This document shows positions 24,547 through 36,600 of a DNA stretch of 64,000 nt, piece by piece (position 1 is the first letter of the stretch; the number at the start of each line of letters is the position of its first letter). The notes beneath the pieces are model-generated. The model was not told the DNA's origin and did no database searches. It saw nothing but the letters and a program-made list of their open reading frames with translations. The position numbers and the translations under genes are program-made. The stretch is from Paramacrobiotus metropolitanus (lineage: Eukaryota; Tardigrada; Eutardigrada; Parachela; Macrobiotidae), in the NCBI RefSeq assembly GCF_019649055.1, contig NW_026570235.1:1674001-1738000 (forward strand). The letters are read 5' to 3'.

Positions 24547-27500
24547 TGTAACAGGCAAGCGCGAGGAGATCACGAGTGCACTTTATTGACAAATAAAGGG
24601 GGAACAATGCTGCGTAAATAGCAGGAAAGCAAGAACAAAGCACTGATGGCTAAGCAAGTGAATGCTAGAAGAGGCTCTTGAGCGTCCGTCAAGGCGTGTA
24701 AGAAGCAACTGGCGGCAGCACGTGCTGTGTGCCATCAGCTGTGTGATGATGCGCAGACTGGACTCTATCCAACGCGAGCGTATGAACGCTGAGTCATACT
24801 GCGAGAGAGGGACGAGAGAGCAAGTATGCTCAGTGTGTGCGCCGCGTATATCCGCTTCAGCGGATATGAGTGCAGTGCAGCAGCACACGTACTTACAGCG
24901 AGAGAGGCGATAACGGCAAGCATGAGTGCAAGTACGTCCAGTGTGGACCGTACGCACCAGGCGCAGTCGTGGGCCTCTGACATGCCTCTGGGCGGGAATC
25001 CGAGCTCCTGCGAAGGATGCTCCGACTCGGTACCGCACCAGTACCGCACAACTCTCCGGTCGGACCCAATGTGGGGTCGCTGGTACGCGTCCTCGGGCAG
25101 TGGGAGTCCGGAGTCTGGTTGACCGTCCCTTCTTCACTTCCAGACCCATGAGTGGAGACCACTCACGGCCGAGAAATCCGGAAGCCGCTCGGGCGTTTCG
25201 TTGGACCGGTGATGCATCTGTTGGCTGGCTTCTTGCTTCTGTTGGCCTCGGAGACCAGTGTAAAAAAAAAGAAAAATGTATTGAAAGTTTATGCAGCGCG
25301 ATAGGTAATATGAATAAAGTTTAATCACAATTCCAGTGAGCAAAAGGGGTTACGTACAAAACAGATCCGTTAAAGAGATCGAACTAGAAAAGTACAATTC
25401 CGTTTGTTAGGAAAAAATGCTAAAAAATGCAAAAATCTGTCCGGGGGTCCTATTCCGACGAGGATGACGTCCACGGGGCAGTTGAGTCTCCACGGGGTCT
25501 CCTGTCCACCTTCATCCGGTAAGTTGGGTCCGGGGCGTCGGTTCCCGAGTTACCCGTCGTAACCGGTTACATTCGCCGAGGTCGGATAAGCACGGCTAAA
25601 CACTTACTACCGACTCGTATCCTTCCATTAGGGATAGAGAGGCACTGTTGCAGTTGCAAATGCCGAGACATCCTCTCTGAATGGGGAATAGGACCGAGGT
25701 CGGTTTGACCAAGGGCGGCCTACCGGTAAGTCGACCGGCGGCTAGGGGAAATTCGGTTATGTCCCGAATTGCTAAAGTCCAGGTCGGAAAAAGCTGTATG
25801 TAAATCATGCGGCCTGTGTGGTCGTCATGTACAGCAGTTCCGTTCAAAAAGTGGTCGGTTACAACCGTTCAATCTGCTACCACGAGCCTGGTTTAGGGTA
25901 ATCCGAGTCGGACTGGCTCGAAGGTCCGATGGGAATTCATGGGTTTCCGCGATGGAAGTGTCTAGTTGACTTCCATCCAGTATACTTCATTGTTATCCGA
26001 CCTTCTGTCATGCTATCCGTCTAGACAACTTCCTTCAAGTCGAATTCGTCCACCGCAGACGGCTGTCGATCTTCTTCCGTCATGTTGACTGGAGTTCCGA
26101 CTTCCGACTTGTAGTCGGTTATAGTCGACTTCGGGAGGTCGGATGAACTGTGTTTCCATCCGTCCGAAGGTCGGATTTATCCGTTAAGAGGTCGGTTCTC
26201 GACTTTCCAAATGCCTTTGCCGACTTGTTGTCGTATCCTTCCGACTTCTGTATGGTCGCTTCCGACCTCGACTTGAGGTCGGTTATCCGTGTCAATGTTC
26301 CAAGGTCGGCTGTTTTCCGACTTCCTCAGGTCGGATACTTTGTGTCTATCTCCTACTTCTAGTTGGTTTTCCGAGCTGTTGTCGCTTACTTCCGACCTCC
26401 ATTTGCTGACTTCCGACTTCCGTTCCGAGTCGGTCTAGACGACTTGCACCGTTACGCCCATGTGGGGCTAGGCGGCACCTGTCGAATTGACTTGATCCGA
26501 TGAGCTCTCTGCATCCGGCTACAGTCGACCGGGTCTCCGTTGTCAGGATGTCCTTTGGTCAGTTCGGACTGGCAGAAAGACATTCGGCAACATGACTCCG
26601 TTTCTCCCTGACATGGGCTCTAAGTCGGATCCGAGCTACTGTAAGCTGATCATGCCTCCGGGCAGCCAAGTCGTGTGAGGTAGTTCTCCTTGGCATCTGT
26701 TGGCCGAGTGACTGGCTTTTCGTCATGCAGTTGTGCTCGCTCACAACACTAAGGGTCTTTGTGGCCCTGGTTGCTGAGTCGAACTCTTTGGTTTTAAGCT
26801 TCATGCACATGCAAGTCCCTGAGGTCGTCAGATCCAATTCTTCCATTTTGTTTTGCCGCGAACCTGAGACGCCTAGCCGCTTCTGTTGGGGGTAGACAAC
26901 TCCACGGGGAAATTTTTCTTTGCCGCTGACGAAGACTGACTGGCCGGTGCTGTTGCGAGCAGGTGGTCAACGTCATCGGGGTTCGTTAAACGGGGGTGCA
27001 GATCGAGTATTCTAACTCTGTCTGCCTAGGATGTTCCATTGAAGACATGGGGAAGCAGGTCGCGGCGGAGTCGTTGGTACACCAGTATCCCAATCACCGT
27101 CGCTGTTCCTCTTCAGGGAATGGCAGCACGTTCGAGACGCGCGTAGTCGTGGTCACCGGTGAGTCGGCTGGTTTACCCGATGTCGACCGGGGGAGACTGC
27201 GGTTGATCTCCAGGTACAGAGCCTGTAGGTCTGGATTCAAACGGAGAATCCAGTTGGATTGCCACGTGACTACTGCCAGCTTCCGTCCGTTCTCTGTAGT
27301 CGACTCCTGTTGGCCGCTATGGTCGACCTGTGTGGTCGGCCATGATGTCGATTTCCCGTTAATCGATCTGGCTATCGTTTCCAAAGCCGACTTGTGTAGT
27401 CGGCTTGCACTACCGACCTATGTGGTCGGCTGATGCAGCTATGTCCAGAATGGCTTCGGGTTATGAGTGAAGTACAGAGTGAACCTTTGTGGTCGGCTCA

Positions 27501-28056
27501 AGTACGCGTAGTCAAATCCGAGTATTCCTGCGCTGTTGGCGACTCGGCCGAGGATTTCCGCTGTTTACAATGGTGAAGGCTGCTCGGCTACCCGGTTCTT
27601 AAGTTGGCCACGGGTGCTCGGCAAACATGGCGTGGATCGCGCGCAGTACCGTGTTCCGCGCCATGTTAGCGTAATCTTCTCGGTTTCTTCTCCGGAGTCG
27701 GTTGGCCGGAGTAATCTTCATAGCCGGTTGTGGTTAATGGCATCGTCTGTACCATGTAACTCGTGGTCGGCTCCATGTAACGCGGATTGGGGCTTCGGTC
27801 GGCTCCGATGGTCGCAGAACGTGGTTGACGATCTGCTATGTTAGCAGACGTGGTTTACGATCTGTTCATGCCATGCTGGGGAACTGAGGTCGGTTTGCCC
27901 AGCTCTGTCCAGGGGACTCCTCGGAAGACGTACCGGAACGGTGGAAAAAGCCGGCTTGTCAGGTCTAACCACTCGTATCCGGGTCAAACCGAAGAATCCG
28001 GCCGACTTATGTAGTCAGCATTCTGGCAAGGGCGTCGTTGACATCCGCCGCGTACA
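24547..28056. repeat. Left terminal inverted repeat of the 12.3-kb element
   Basis: Pairs with 33661-36833 in inverted orientation. The outer 700 bp is unique-looking sequence; about 25440-27500 is packed with GTCGG and CGACTT motifs in both orientations; the inner part holds the outward-reading coding remnants listed at 26794-27721. It is about 340 bp longer than the right arm, mostly through differences in the motif-rich part. Confidence 0.8.
26794..27721 (-). pseudogene. Outward-reading coding remnant in the left arm
   Basis: Three minus-strand blocks match plus-strand blocks in the right arm (33939-34859) at protein level. One starts MKITPANRLRRRNRED at 27721, one around ILRLNPDLQALYLEINRSLP lies within 27094-27384, and one ends SDDLRDLHVHEA at 26794. 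The first block has a stop after HPWPT here, where the right arm has Ser. The middle block is open here and stopped in the right arm. Introns between blocks are likely. Family not recognised. Confidence 0.4.
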
Positions 28057-28371
28057 TGGTTAATCGGTTCCTGTGAAGAGAACTAAAGAAAAATGTCCAT
28101 TCCGAAGTCGTTTCTCGACGGTGCTATTTCTCAGCTGGACTGTTTCTCAGTCAGGTCGATTCTGGACCATGCCGTTTCTCGGCGTTAAGTCCCCCAGTAA
28201 AGTCGGAAGCCAAGGAGCCGGTCAAACCGAAGTCGGACTCCACGGTTAAGACGCCGAAGCCCAACCCGGCTAAGCGGCATAAGTCATCTGACGACCTGGA
28301 TATTTCGGACGCCGGCCCACAAAGGACCGAGCAGAAGGAAAAGGCTCAGGAACCGCACGACAAGGAGGCGG

Positions 28372-29448
28372 TTGAACGAAAATTTCAAGAAGTCATGGAG
28401 CGAGCAGGCACAAAGCCGGCCAAGACTACGAAACCCATCGAAACCGCCCACTCCAACCGAACAACCTAAGCCTTCCACATCCAAACAACAGTCTGATAAG
28501 GAGTCTGACAAAATCTCGGACATCGAAGAAAAGGACTCAATCTCCGACAATGGAGAAGGTGATCCTTATGAAGGATTTAAAGGCGACCTGAAGGAAATGT
28601 TCGACCATGGAGCCGACACTGATGAATCACAGTGGCCAGCCCCAGATGACGTACGCGAACGCCTTCCGGACGAACAGCCGGAAGATCCGGTTGAGACGGT
28701 AATTCGTACAGTCCGAGTACACGTCGAAGTCGTCCGTAGTATCCGGAACGTTAAGGAAAACGGCAAGGATATCTACCAGTCCCTGGTCCGAGACTTGTCT
28801 AATAACAACCAAGCCGGAGGCGAAACCGGAACATGGTTGACGCATCAACTTATGATGCAGATCGTCGCCTGTACTTTGGATTTAGGATTAGCGGTAGCCG
28901 TCCACCGACAATGGGGACGGATGGCCGAACTGCTCCCACCGGATCTCATCAAGTCACTTAAAAGTGCAGCAGCGAGGAATGCGGACAACACACTGACTAG
29001 AATTGCACGGTGTATTGGATATATTCGGAATCCCCGCGGATCGACTCTGGTCCAAATTGCCCGTGTATATAACGTTATGTACATGGACAAGAAGGGCAAT
29101 ATTGACGAAATTATCGACCACATAGAGGGTCGAATCGAAGGTTTGGTCGCCGCACATACTCTTCAGAGGACTAATGCGGAACGCGACGTGCCTGTACGGT
29201 ACACCGTGCCTAACTTCATACCGGAACAACATCGGCGTGAATTTAACCTCCGGATGTCTTACGTCAACACGGAGAAGCCTCCGGCGGGTACGGAACCTAC
29301 CGAAGAGTATAGTGATTCCAACGAACAACCGTCGGATGACGCAGCCAACCTCCTACACATAGCTCGAACAGCTACACAGTCGGCACTGCACCAAAACCTG
29401 CCGTCTCCGAATACGACGCAGGATGGATGTACACTTACGCCGCCCTGA
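28372..29448 (+). CDS. Element ORF A, unknown protein
   Basis: A 358-residue frame with a charged, proline-rich N-terminal third (many Lys, Glu, Ser, Asp) and a helical-looking body (around TWLTHQLMMQIVACTLDLGL and DEIIDHIEGRIEGLVAAHTL). The same compositional style continues upstream in another frame from about 28182 to 28470 (SPPVKSEAKEPVKPKSD), so the true protein probably starts earlier, with a frameshift or intron near 28440. I recognise no domain. Its end overlaps ORF B in another frame. Confidence 0.5.
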   Translation: MNENFKKSWSEQAQSRPRLRNPSKPPTPTEQPKPSTSKQQSDKESDKISDIEEKDSISDNGEGDPYEGFKGDLKEMFDHGADTDESQWPAPDDVRERLPDEQPEDPVETVIRTVRVHVEVVRSIRNVKENGKDIYQSLVRDLSNNNQAGGETGTWLTHQLMMQIVACTLDLGLAVAVHRQWGRMAELLPPDLIKSLKSAAARNADNTLTRIARCIGYIRNPRGSTLVQIARVYNVMYMDKKGNIDEIIDHIEGRIEGLVAAHTLQRTNAERDVPVRYTVPNFIPEQHRREFNLRMSYVNTEKPPAGTEPTEEYSDSNEQPSDDAANLLHIARTATQSALHQNLPSPNTTQDGCTLTPP

Positions 29449-29813
29449 AGGCCCTTGCAACACGTGGACCGAAGTTTGCCACACCGAGGATCGCCTTCAA
29501 ACTCCTCCAACACTGGATGGTAGATGAGAAGGGCGACTGGCGACAACTAAGCCAGAATAACGTACGACATTACTGCGACTTGGGATACCATGCAGGGAAG
29601 TTGATACGCACATACACCAGCGGAAAGCGAATGTATTACGAGTTCCCACCGGCTCAGAGAGACCCGGCCCCTTCAACATATGACGGATGGATACACGCCA
29701 TCGAAGCGTATATGGGAATGTCGTGGCATCCTGACGGACTAACTCGTGGAGAAATACTCCACCAACTTATAGCACGGTTCGAGTTCGAATGGAAGCGGCG
29801 GAACCGCAGCTAG
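29427..29813 (+). CDS. Element ORF B, unknown protein, overlaps ORF A
   Basis: A 128-residue frame. Protein-like sequence in this frame begins slightly upstream (KPAVSEYDAGWMYTYAAL near 29396), so A and B may be one product joined by a frameshift or by recoding. The middle segment (PRIAFKLLQHWMVDEKGDW to KRMYYEF) has the hydrophobic spacing of a winged-helix fold, which is only a suggestion. Aromatic-rich (many Trp and Tyr). Not recognised. Confidence 0.45.
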   Translation: MYTYAALKALATRGPKFATPRIAFKLLQHWMVDEKGDWRQLSQNNVRHYCDLGYHAGKLIRTYTSGKRMYYEFPPAQRDPAPSTYDGWIHAIEAYMGMSWHPDGLTRGEILHQLIARFEFEWKRRNRS

Positions 29814-30097
29814 TCGACCCCAAATATAAGGCCAAACCAGATCCGACCGCCGGACGAAAGAAATATTCCCTGGAGGACGACTTGGAATTCGTCCTATCGA
29901 AGGCGCTTTACCAACAGCGGTTCGCCACGAACACCGACCAGGTCCAGGGCGGCCAACGGTTTGTTGCCTTAAACCCCTCAACCCACCGACATGGACATCT
30001 ACCGAAGGAACGACCAACCTCGGCACAACCGACCGAGTTGGCCGACTCGCACCAAGCAAGTCGGCTCGGGTCGCCAGAAGTACCCACACGGGAATGA
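29789..30097 (+). CDS. Element ORF B2, continuation in another frame
   Basis: A 102-residue frame overlapping the end of ORF B. The sequence EPQLVDPKYKAKPDPTAGRK to ALYQQRFATNTDQVQGGQRF looks like genuine coding sequence followed by a polar tail. It probably belongs to the same ancestral product as ORF B, reached by a further frame change. No family recognised. Confidence 0.35.
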   Translation: MEAAEPQLVDPKYKAKPDPTAGRKKYSLEDDLEFVLSKALYQQRFATNTDQVQGGQRFVALNPSTHRHGHLPKERPTSAQPTELADSHQASRLGSPEVPTRE

Positions 30098-30313
30098 GGA
30101 GACGTAGAACACGTCGGAGGAGTGGCATAACCGACCTTTCCTCCATTGACACCACATAGGCGTCATCGACCAACAGAAGTCGACCTACCTCATAGACGAC
30201 CACAAAGGCGTCTTGGACCAGTTCGAGAACCGACATGGCCCGACCGTAGTAATTATAGGGCGTAATTAATAGGATGCAACCGAGAAACGGTTCGCTTACT
30301 TTTGTTTTGACAG

Positions 30314-30940
30314 ACTCGTACGGAAGCCTATACGGTGGACTGCCAACAGTGCATGGATAATGCGACGAGGGACAACAACAGATTGCCCTGCGCCCTATGC
30401 ATCGTTTCCTTCACGAACGAACGGGTTACCGGCACCAGACCGCAACACCGAGCTCAGGCGGCGGCACTTTACCTTAATGTTGTCGCTGGCAACTTGAGCG
30501 CATACCGGTACCTGGCCGGCAGAGAATACCTGATTAATCAATTGGAGTCTTACGAACAGGATAACCTGGCTACAATCCAGCGACAACGAGCTCGCGACCC
30601 GAGATGGGAAGAAACTCGACCACCAGTCTTAACAAACAGACTGTTCGAGTATCGCCAGATGCAGGACTTGCAGCGTCAACTTGACGACCAGAAAAAGATT
30701 AAGGAGGTCGATAGACAGATCGCCACAATGCGAGTCCATCCACCACCGACCGATTACGAACCGGAAATAAAGATTCGGGTACAGACACCCACACAGGGTC
30801 GCCCGAAAACCGAAGAGTTGATCCCCACCGTACGTGATGTCTTCGTCGGAGATCCGAACCGACCGATGACGGGCACATCTATAATGATGATGATGAATAT
30901 GCCGGACGGAACCCAACAGCGGCAACTCAGGAACAGTTGA
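30314..30940 (+). CDS. Element ORF C, Cys-pair and coiled-coil protein
   Basis: A consensus 3' splice site (TTTTGTTTTGACAG) ends at 30313 and the frame is open from there; the first possible start codon is a GTG at 30335. The first residues contain C-x2-C-x12-C-x2-C, a plausible zinc-binding arrangement, followed by an Arg/Gln-rich coiled-coil segment (QMQDLQRQLDDQKKIKEVDR) and a proline-rich tail. Near 30865 coding style moves to another frame (YNDDDEYAGRNPTAATQEQL), so the last 25 residues of this frame may be spurious. Function unknown. Confidence 0.45.
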   Translation, partial: TRTEAYTVDCQQCMDNATRDNNRLPCALCIVSFTNERVTGTRPQHRAQAAALYLNVVAGNLSAYRYLAGREYLINQLESYEQDNLATIQRQRARDPRWEETRPPVLTNRLFEYRQMQDLQRQLDDQKKIKEVDRQIATMRVHPPPTDYEPEIKIRVQTPTQGRPKTEELIPTVRDVFVGDPNRPMTGTSIMMMMNMPDGTQQRQLRNS

Positions 30941-31122
30941 TGGCAATCCCACAGAGGGCAACGCCAGTAGTCACACAGGCTCGTCCAACTGTCTCCCAAC
31001 AGATTCCCCAACACGGAAGTCGGACTCAACCGGCGGCTCAACAACAGCAGCGCCGACCCAGCAAAAACCTCGCGGGACATGATCTTCAACATAGGATCGG
31101 CCCAGTTGATCTTCGAGACTGA
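30937..31122 (+). CDS. Element ORF C2, Gln/Pro-rich fragment
   Basis: A 61-residue frame that continues naturally from upstream sequence in the same frame (from about 30840) and, after a single TGA near 31120, runs on in the same frame into ORF D. It therefore looks like the linker of one larger protein broken by one stop and one frame change. Confidence 0.35.
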   Translation: MMAIPQRATPVVTQARPTVSQQIPQHGSRTQPAAQQQQRRPSKNLAGHDLQHRIGPVDLRD

Positions 31123-31341
31123 ATCGAAGCGCAACGAGCCGTTATCCGCGAAGTCGGAAAGGAACCGACAAGACATCCACCCGGAAAACGTACGGGATCC
31201 GGAGAAACGGGAATAGGACTTACGGTCGACTTAACAAATAAGTCGAAACGTAACTTCGTCCCACCCGAACAGCAGCCGGAAGCCCATCAGGCGGAACTAG
31301 CGGCTGAAGTCCAAGCTGAGCCGGCAGCTCAACAGGAGCAA

Positions 31342-33615
31342 ATGGACGTCGATGTGGCCGACCAGATGGCACAACTACCACAAGTGGAAGTGCCGGCTCG
31401 AGAGGATCCAACAAGGAATCGACAACAAGGAATCGAGGTCGTCATGCCGCATCCGAACGAAAGAACGAATCACATTATTAACGTTATGAATTACGAGGAA
31501 CGGAACCGATCACAAGTCTGGCGGATGTTAGAAAACCTTCGCCAATTCTTCGTCCGATCCGGATACCAGACGTTATTCGAACAACAACAGTGGCAATCTG
31601 ACTTCAACATGAACGCGCACACAGCGCCGAATGTTGAACACCCATATACCAGATCGAATGCGTTACCGTCGATGACCGATCCGGTCCTACTGAACGTACC
31701 GCTGTATAGCCCGGACGGAACACTTGCGAGCCAACTAGGAGCTCGGGAATACCCCCATGATGAGTTGGAGAGTATTGCCCAGTTTGTCATCACGGACGCC
31801 CACCCAGCTTTCGTAATCACCGCGGCTCGGGAAGCACTGGACTTGACCCAGTATCTTCCAGAAGGAGATGTCGACATGGCCCAGGACGGAGTCACGGCTT
31901 TCCTGCGATTCATCTTCGCAGTCCGACTTGGCAATTACTTTTGCCATTATACCCTGTACGGACTGTACCAGAACGAGATGATACCAGTAGAGCCCTGCAA
32001 CGGACTGGGAAATCCGATCCGCTCCGAACCCGCTCCGATTTTCGGACCGGATTGGGCGGATTTCAATCTGGAAAATTCGGGGTCGGAGTGGTTTCGGAGT
32101 TTATGTGCACCTGATCGGATCGGGTTCGGATGCAATAAAAACTCCGAATAATCCGAAATTAAATAAATATTATTAATTAATTTTTATTGAATTTCCCTCT
32201 TCTTCAAAACAAAAAACTTCGTCAGCTTCGCGCTTCGCACGAGGCTTCATTTGCGCTAAATTAGTTTACATCGAAGTATCTGCTTTTGCTTAAATGACTG
32301 TTGTTAATTCCCTTTCACTTTTTTTATTAATTCTCCTGACAGTTTTAATACTAGAGTATTTTACGATTGTTATGAAGTCGTTATTTGTTATCGTCTTATC
32401 AAATAATGTTAGTATAACTACGTCGGTCAAACGGACTACATGCGCTGTGCGGATCAGTCAGTTTAACTAGGCACCGGCTTCCCATTTTTATTTGCAGCAC
32501 TAGTAATTGGATTAATATTGGTGATTAAGATAATAGCAATAATAATACATAAGTTTAACTAAACCTAAGGAATACATGGAACTACCGTTTATTTTACTGT
32601 AGTTGCGGACGTTTAGAAACAACCATCCCATTAATTTTCTCTCCCTATTTTTGACCCTGCCCAATACGTGGGTGATCTGTGTACTGAACCGTATACAACA
32701 GAAAGATCTGATATAGATTTCTGACAATGAGGATACTTAACTAGCCTCCCCAATTGCTTCAACACTGCAGTGTTAAGAAACGTTAAATTTTCCTTAAAAA
32801 TTTTTATTTATGTAAATCCTCTAGCGTAACCTTTATTATGCCCAAGAAAATTGTACTGGTGAATTTTGAAGTCTTTTTGCTGCCGACAACATGGAATTAA
32901 AATTTTTTGTTGATATAAAGATGTCCGGATGTGTAATAAAATTAATTTTCTTCTGGAAAATTTTTCGGATCGGATCGGAGTGGGTTCGGATTGGCCAAAA
33001 ATATTTCGGATCGGATTGGTCGGAGTACGATTTTTAGAATTCGGAGTCGGACTGGGTTCGGATTAAATTTTTTAAGTTTGGATCGGACTGGACGGAGTTT
33101 TCTACTCCGTTGCAGGGCACTAGATACCAGAGGCTTTGGAAACCCTCGTAGCCCAACTCGGCACACCGATGAGAAGTGTTATCCTCGCCGTCTGGAGGCG
33201 CGACCTGCTGTACACCCACGAACGGTATGCGACAAAGTATGCCTTTCGTGAGGATCACGTAGATCCCAGCGACGACGCAACCCGGTTTATCAGCTGGTAT
33301 CGTCAAAAGAAAACTTTGCCCAGCGGATTCAACTCGTCGCCCTACGAACCTTGGATGTCGGATGACATAGCACCCGGCGCACGACCATACGCGTTGAGGC
33401 TCCAAAAACAGGCGGCCGAGGAAACGAAGAAGACCAGAGCGGAACGTCCCGGCCAAGAAACGGATGAGACTGACGACACGTCTCAACGGGGCGGTGCGGC
33501 GATTTGTAAACCCAAGGAACCGGCCTTGCGGCCACATAACCGACCTCGCCCGGACGACGAAGATGAGGAAGATTACTTCGGCGGCGATAAACCCGTCGAA
33601 GTCCCACTCAGTTAA
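31342..33615 (+). pseudogene. Element ORF D, split by a hAT-like insertion
   Basis: The left part (31342-31987; open back to about 31123) and the right part (33131-33615) are one frame interrupted at 31988 by a 1,135-bp insertion. If the insertion and one copy of its 8-bp duplication are disregarded, the two parts are in phase. The left part is globular-looking, with FFVRSGYQTLFEQQQWQSDF; the right part starts with a helical segment and ends in an acidic, low-complexity tail rich in Asp and Glu. The stop at 33613-33615 lies 45 bp before the right arm. No domain recognised. Confidence 0.55.
31988..33122. mobile_element. Non-autonomous hAT-like element nested in ORF D
   Basis: The ends are inverted (TAG[A/T]GCCCTGCAACGGA), flanked by a perfect 8-bp duplication GATACCAG at 31980-31987 and 33123-33130. 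TAGNG ends plus an 8-bp duplication are the hAT hallmarks. Sub-terminal stretches are rich in GGATCGGA-type repeats in opposite orientations on the two sides, and the middle is AT-rich with no transposase frame. Confidence 0.85.
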
Positions 33616-33660
33616 AATCGAGTTCCCACATTGAAACTCGATCCCCCCGCTCGGAACACC

Positions 33661-36600
33661 TACATACGCGGAGGACGTCAACGACGACTTTGCCAGAGAG
33701 CCGACTACACAAGTTAGCCGGATTCTTCGGTTTGACCCGGACATGAGTGGTTAGACCTGACAAGCCGGCCTTTTCCACCGTTCCGGTATGTCCTCCGAGG
33801 AATCCCCTGGATCGAACTGAGCAACCGACCTCAGTTCCCCAGTATGGCATGAACAGATCGTAAACGTCTGCTAACATAGCAGATCGTCAACCACGTTCTG
33901 CAACCATTGGAGCTAACAGAAGCTCCAATCCGCGCTACATGGAGATTACTCCGGCCGACCGACTCCGGAGAAGAAACAGAGAGGATTACGCTAACATGGC
34001 GCGGAACACGGCACTGCGCGCGTTCCACGCCATGTTTGCCGAGCACCGGTGGCCAACTTCGGAACCGGGTAGCCGAGCAGCCTTCACCATTGCAAACAGC
34101 GGAAATCCCTCGGCCGAGCGGCCAACAGTGCAGGAAGACTCGGATTTGACTTCAAGTATTGGATCCGACCACAAAGGTCGACTTTGTACTGTACCCATAA
34201 CTTGGAGACATAATGGATATTGCTGCACCAACCGACCACAAAGGTCGGTTGTGCAAGCCGATCACAGAGATTGGTTTTTCAAGTTGCGACCGACTAGAAG
34301 TCGACATCATGGTCGACCACACAGGTCGACCATAACGGTCAACAGAAGCCGACTATGAAGAATGGATGGAAACTGGCAGGGGCCACGTGGTAATCCGACC
34401 GGATTCTCCGTTTGAATCCAGACCTACAGGCTCTGTACCTGGAGATCAACCGCAGTCTCCCCCGGAGGATACCGGATAAACCAACCGATTCACCGGTGAC
34501 CACGACTACGTGCGTCTTTGAACGCGCTGCCATTCCCTGAAGAGGAACAGCGACGGTGATTTGGCTGCCACTCCAACGACTCCCCCGCGACCTGCTTCCC
34601 CATGTCTTCAATGGAACATCTTAGGCAGACCGAGTTAGAATACTCGACCTGCACCCCTTCAACCAACCCCGTTGACGACGACCACCTGCCCGCAACAGTA
34701 CCGGCCAGTCGGCCTTCGTCAGCGGCAAAGAAAAATTTCCTCGTGGACGTGAGCTGCCTACCCCCGACAGAAGCGGCTAGGCGTCTCAGGTTCGCGACAA
34801 AACGAAATGGAAGAATCGGATCTGATGACCTCAGGGACTTGCATGTGCATGAAGTTTAAACCAAAGAGCTTGGCTTGTCAACCGGGGCCACAAAGACCCT
34901 TAGCATTGTGAGCGAGCGCGATTGCATGATGAAACGCCAGTCACCCGGCCAACAGATGCCAAGGAACTTCCACCTCACAGGACTCGGCCGCCCAGAGGTA
35001 TCATGAGCCAACAGTAGCTCGGATCCGACCCAGAGTTCATGTAATATCAGCATGGATAACCGACCTCAAGTTGAGGTCGGAAGTAACCCCACAGAAGTCG
35101 GAAGGATGCGACAACAAGTCGGCAAAGGCAGTTGGAAGTCGAGAACCGACCTCCTAACGGAGAAATTTAACCTTCGGACGGATGAACACACAGTTCATCC
35201 GACCTTCCGAAGTCGACTATAACCGACCACAAGTCGGAAGTCGGAAATTCAGTCAATATGACGGAAGAAGGTCGATAGCTGTCTGCGGTGGACGAATTCG
35301 ACTTGAAGGAACGTTTAGCCCCACATGGGCATCTTATTGCAGGTTAACCCTAGCCGACCACCGACGGATAGGATGACCTACCTCGACAGAAGGTCGGATA
35401 ACAACGGAACATATCAGATGGAAGTCGACTGGACACCTCCATCGAAGAAACTTACGATTTCCGATCGGACCTTCGAGCCAGTTCGACTCAGATTATTCCA
35501 AACCAGGCTCGTGGTAGCAGATTGAACGGTTGTAACCGACCACTTTTGAACGGAACTGCTGTACATGACGACCACACAGGCCGCATGACTTACATACAGC
35601 TTTTTCCGACCTGAACTTTAAGAATTCGGAACATAGCCGAATTTCCCCAGCCGCCGGTCGACTTACCGGTAGGCCGACCTTGGTCAAACCGACCTCGGTC
35701 CTATTCCCTATTCAGAGAGGACGCTTCGGCATTTGCAACCGCAACAGTGCCTCTCTTTCCCAAACGGGCGGATACGAGTCGAAAGTAAGTGTTTAACCGT
35801 GCTTATCCGACTTCGGCGAAAGTAACTGGTTACGACGGGTAACCCGGGAACCGATGCCCCGGACCAAACTCACCGGACGACAAGTGGACAGGAGACCCCG
35901 TGGACGTCATCCTAGTCGGAATAGGACCCCCGGACAGATTTTTGCATTTCTTTAAGCATTTTTTTCTTCCTCCTAACAAACGGAATTGTATTTTTCTAGT
36001 TCGATCTCTTTAACAGATCTGTTTTGTAACCACTTTTGCTCACTGGAATTGTGATTAAACTTTATTTCATACTTTCTTTCGCGCTGCATAAAAACTCTCA
36101 TTAGATTTTCTTTTCACATTGTTCTCCGAAGCCAACAGAAGCAAAGAAGCCAGCCAACAGACGCATCACCGGTCCAACGAAACGCCCGAGCGGCTTCCGG
36201 ATTTCTCGGCCGTGAGTGGTTTCCATTCATGGGTTCGGAAGTGACGAAGGGACGGTCGACCAGACACCGGACTCCCACTGCTAGAGGACGCGTACCAGCG
36301 ACCCCACATGGGTCCGACCGGAGAGTTGTGCGGTACTGGTGCGGTACCGAGTCGGAGCATCCTTCGCAGGAGCTCGGATTCCCGCCCAGAGGCATGTCAG
36401 AGGCCCATGACTGCGCCTGGTGCGTACGATCCACACAGGACGTACTTGCAATCATTGCTTGCCATATCGCCTCTCTCGTTTGTACGTACAAGTGCTGCTG
36501 CACTGCACTCATCCGCTGAAGCGGATATACGCAGCGCATACACTGAGCCACACTTGCTCTCTCGTTCCTCTTTCGCAGTATGACTCAGCGTTCATACGCT

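Noticed and set aside
24583-25149. 188-residue minus-strand frame at the left tip of the large element
   Set aside because: The right arm keeps the frame only for a short stretch before indels shift it, so the tip sequence does not look constrained as protein; more likely non-coding arm sequence.
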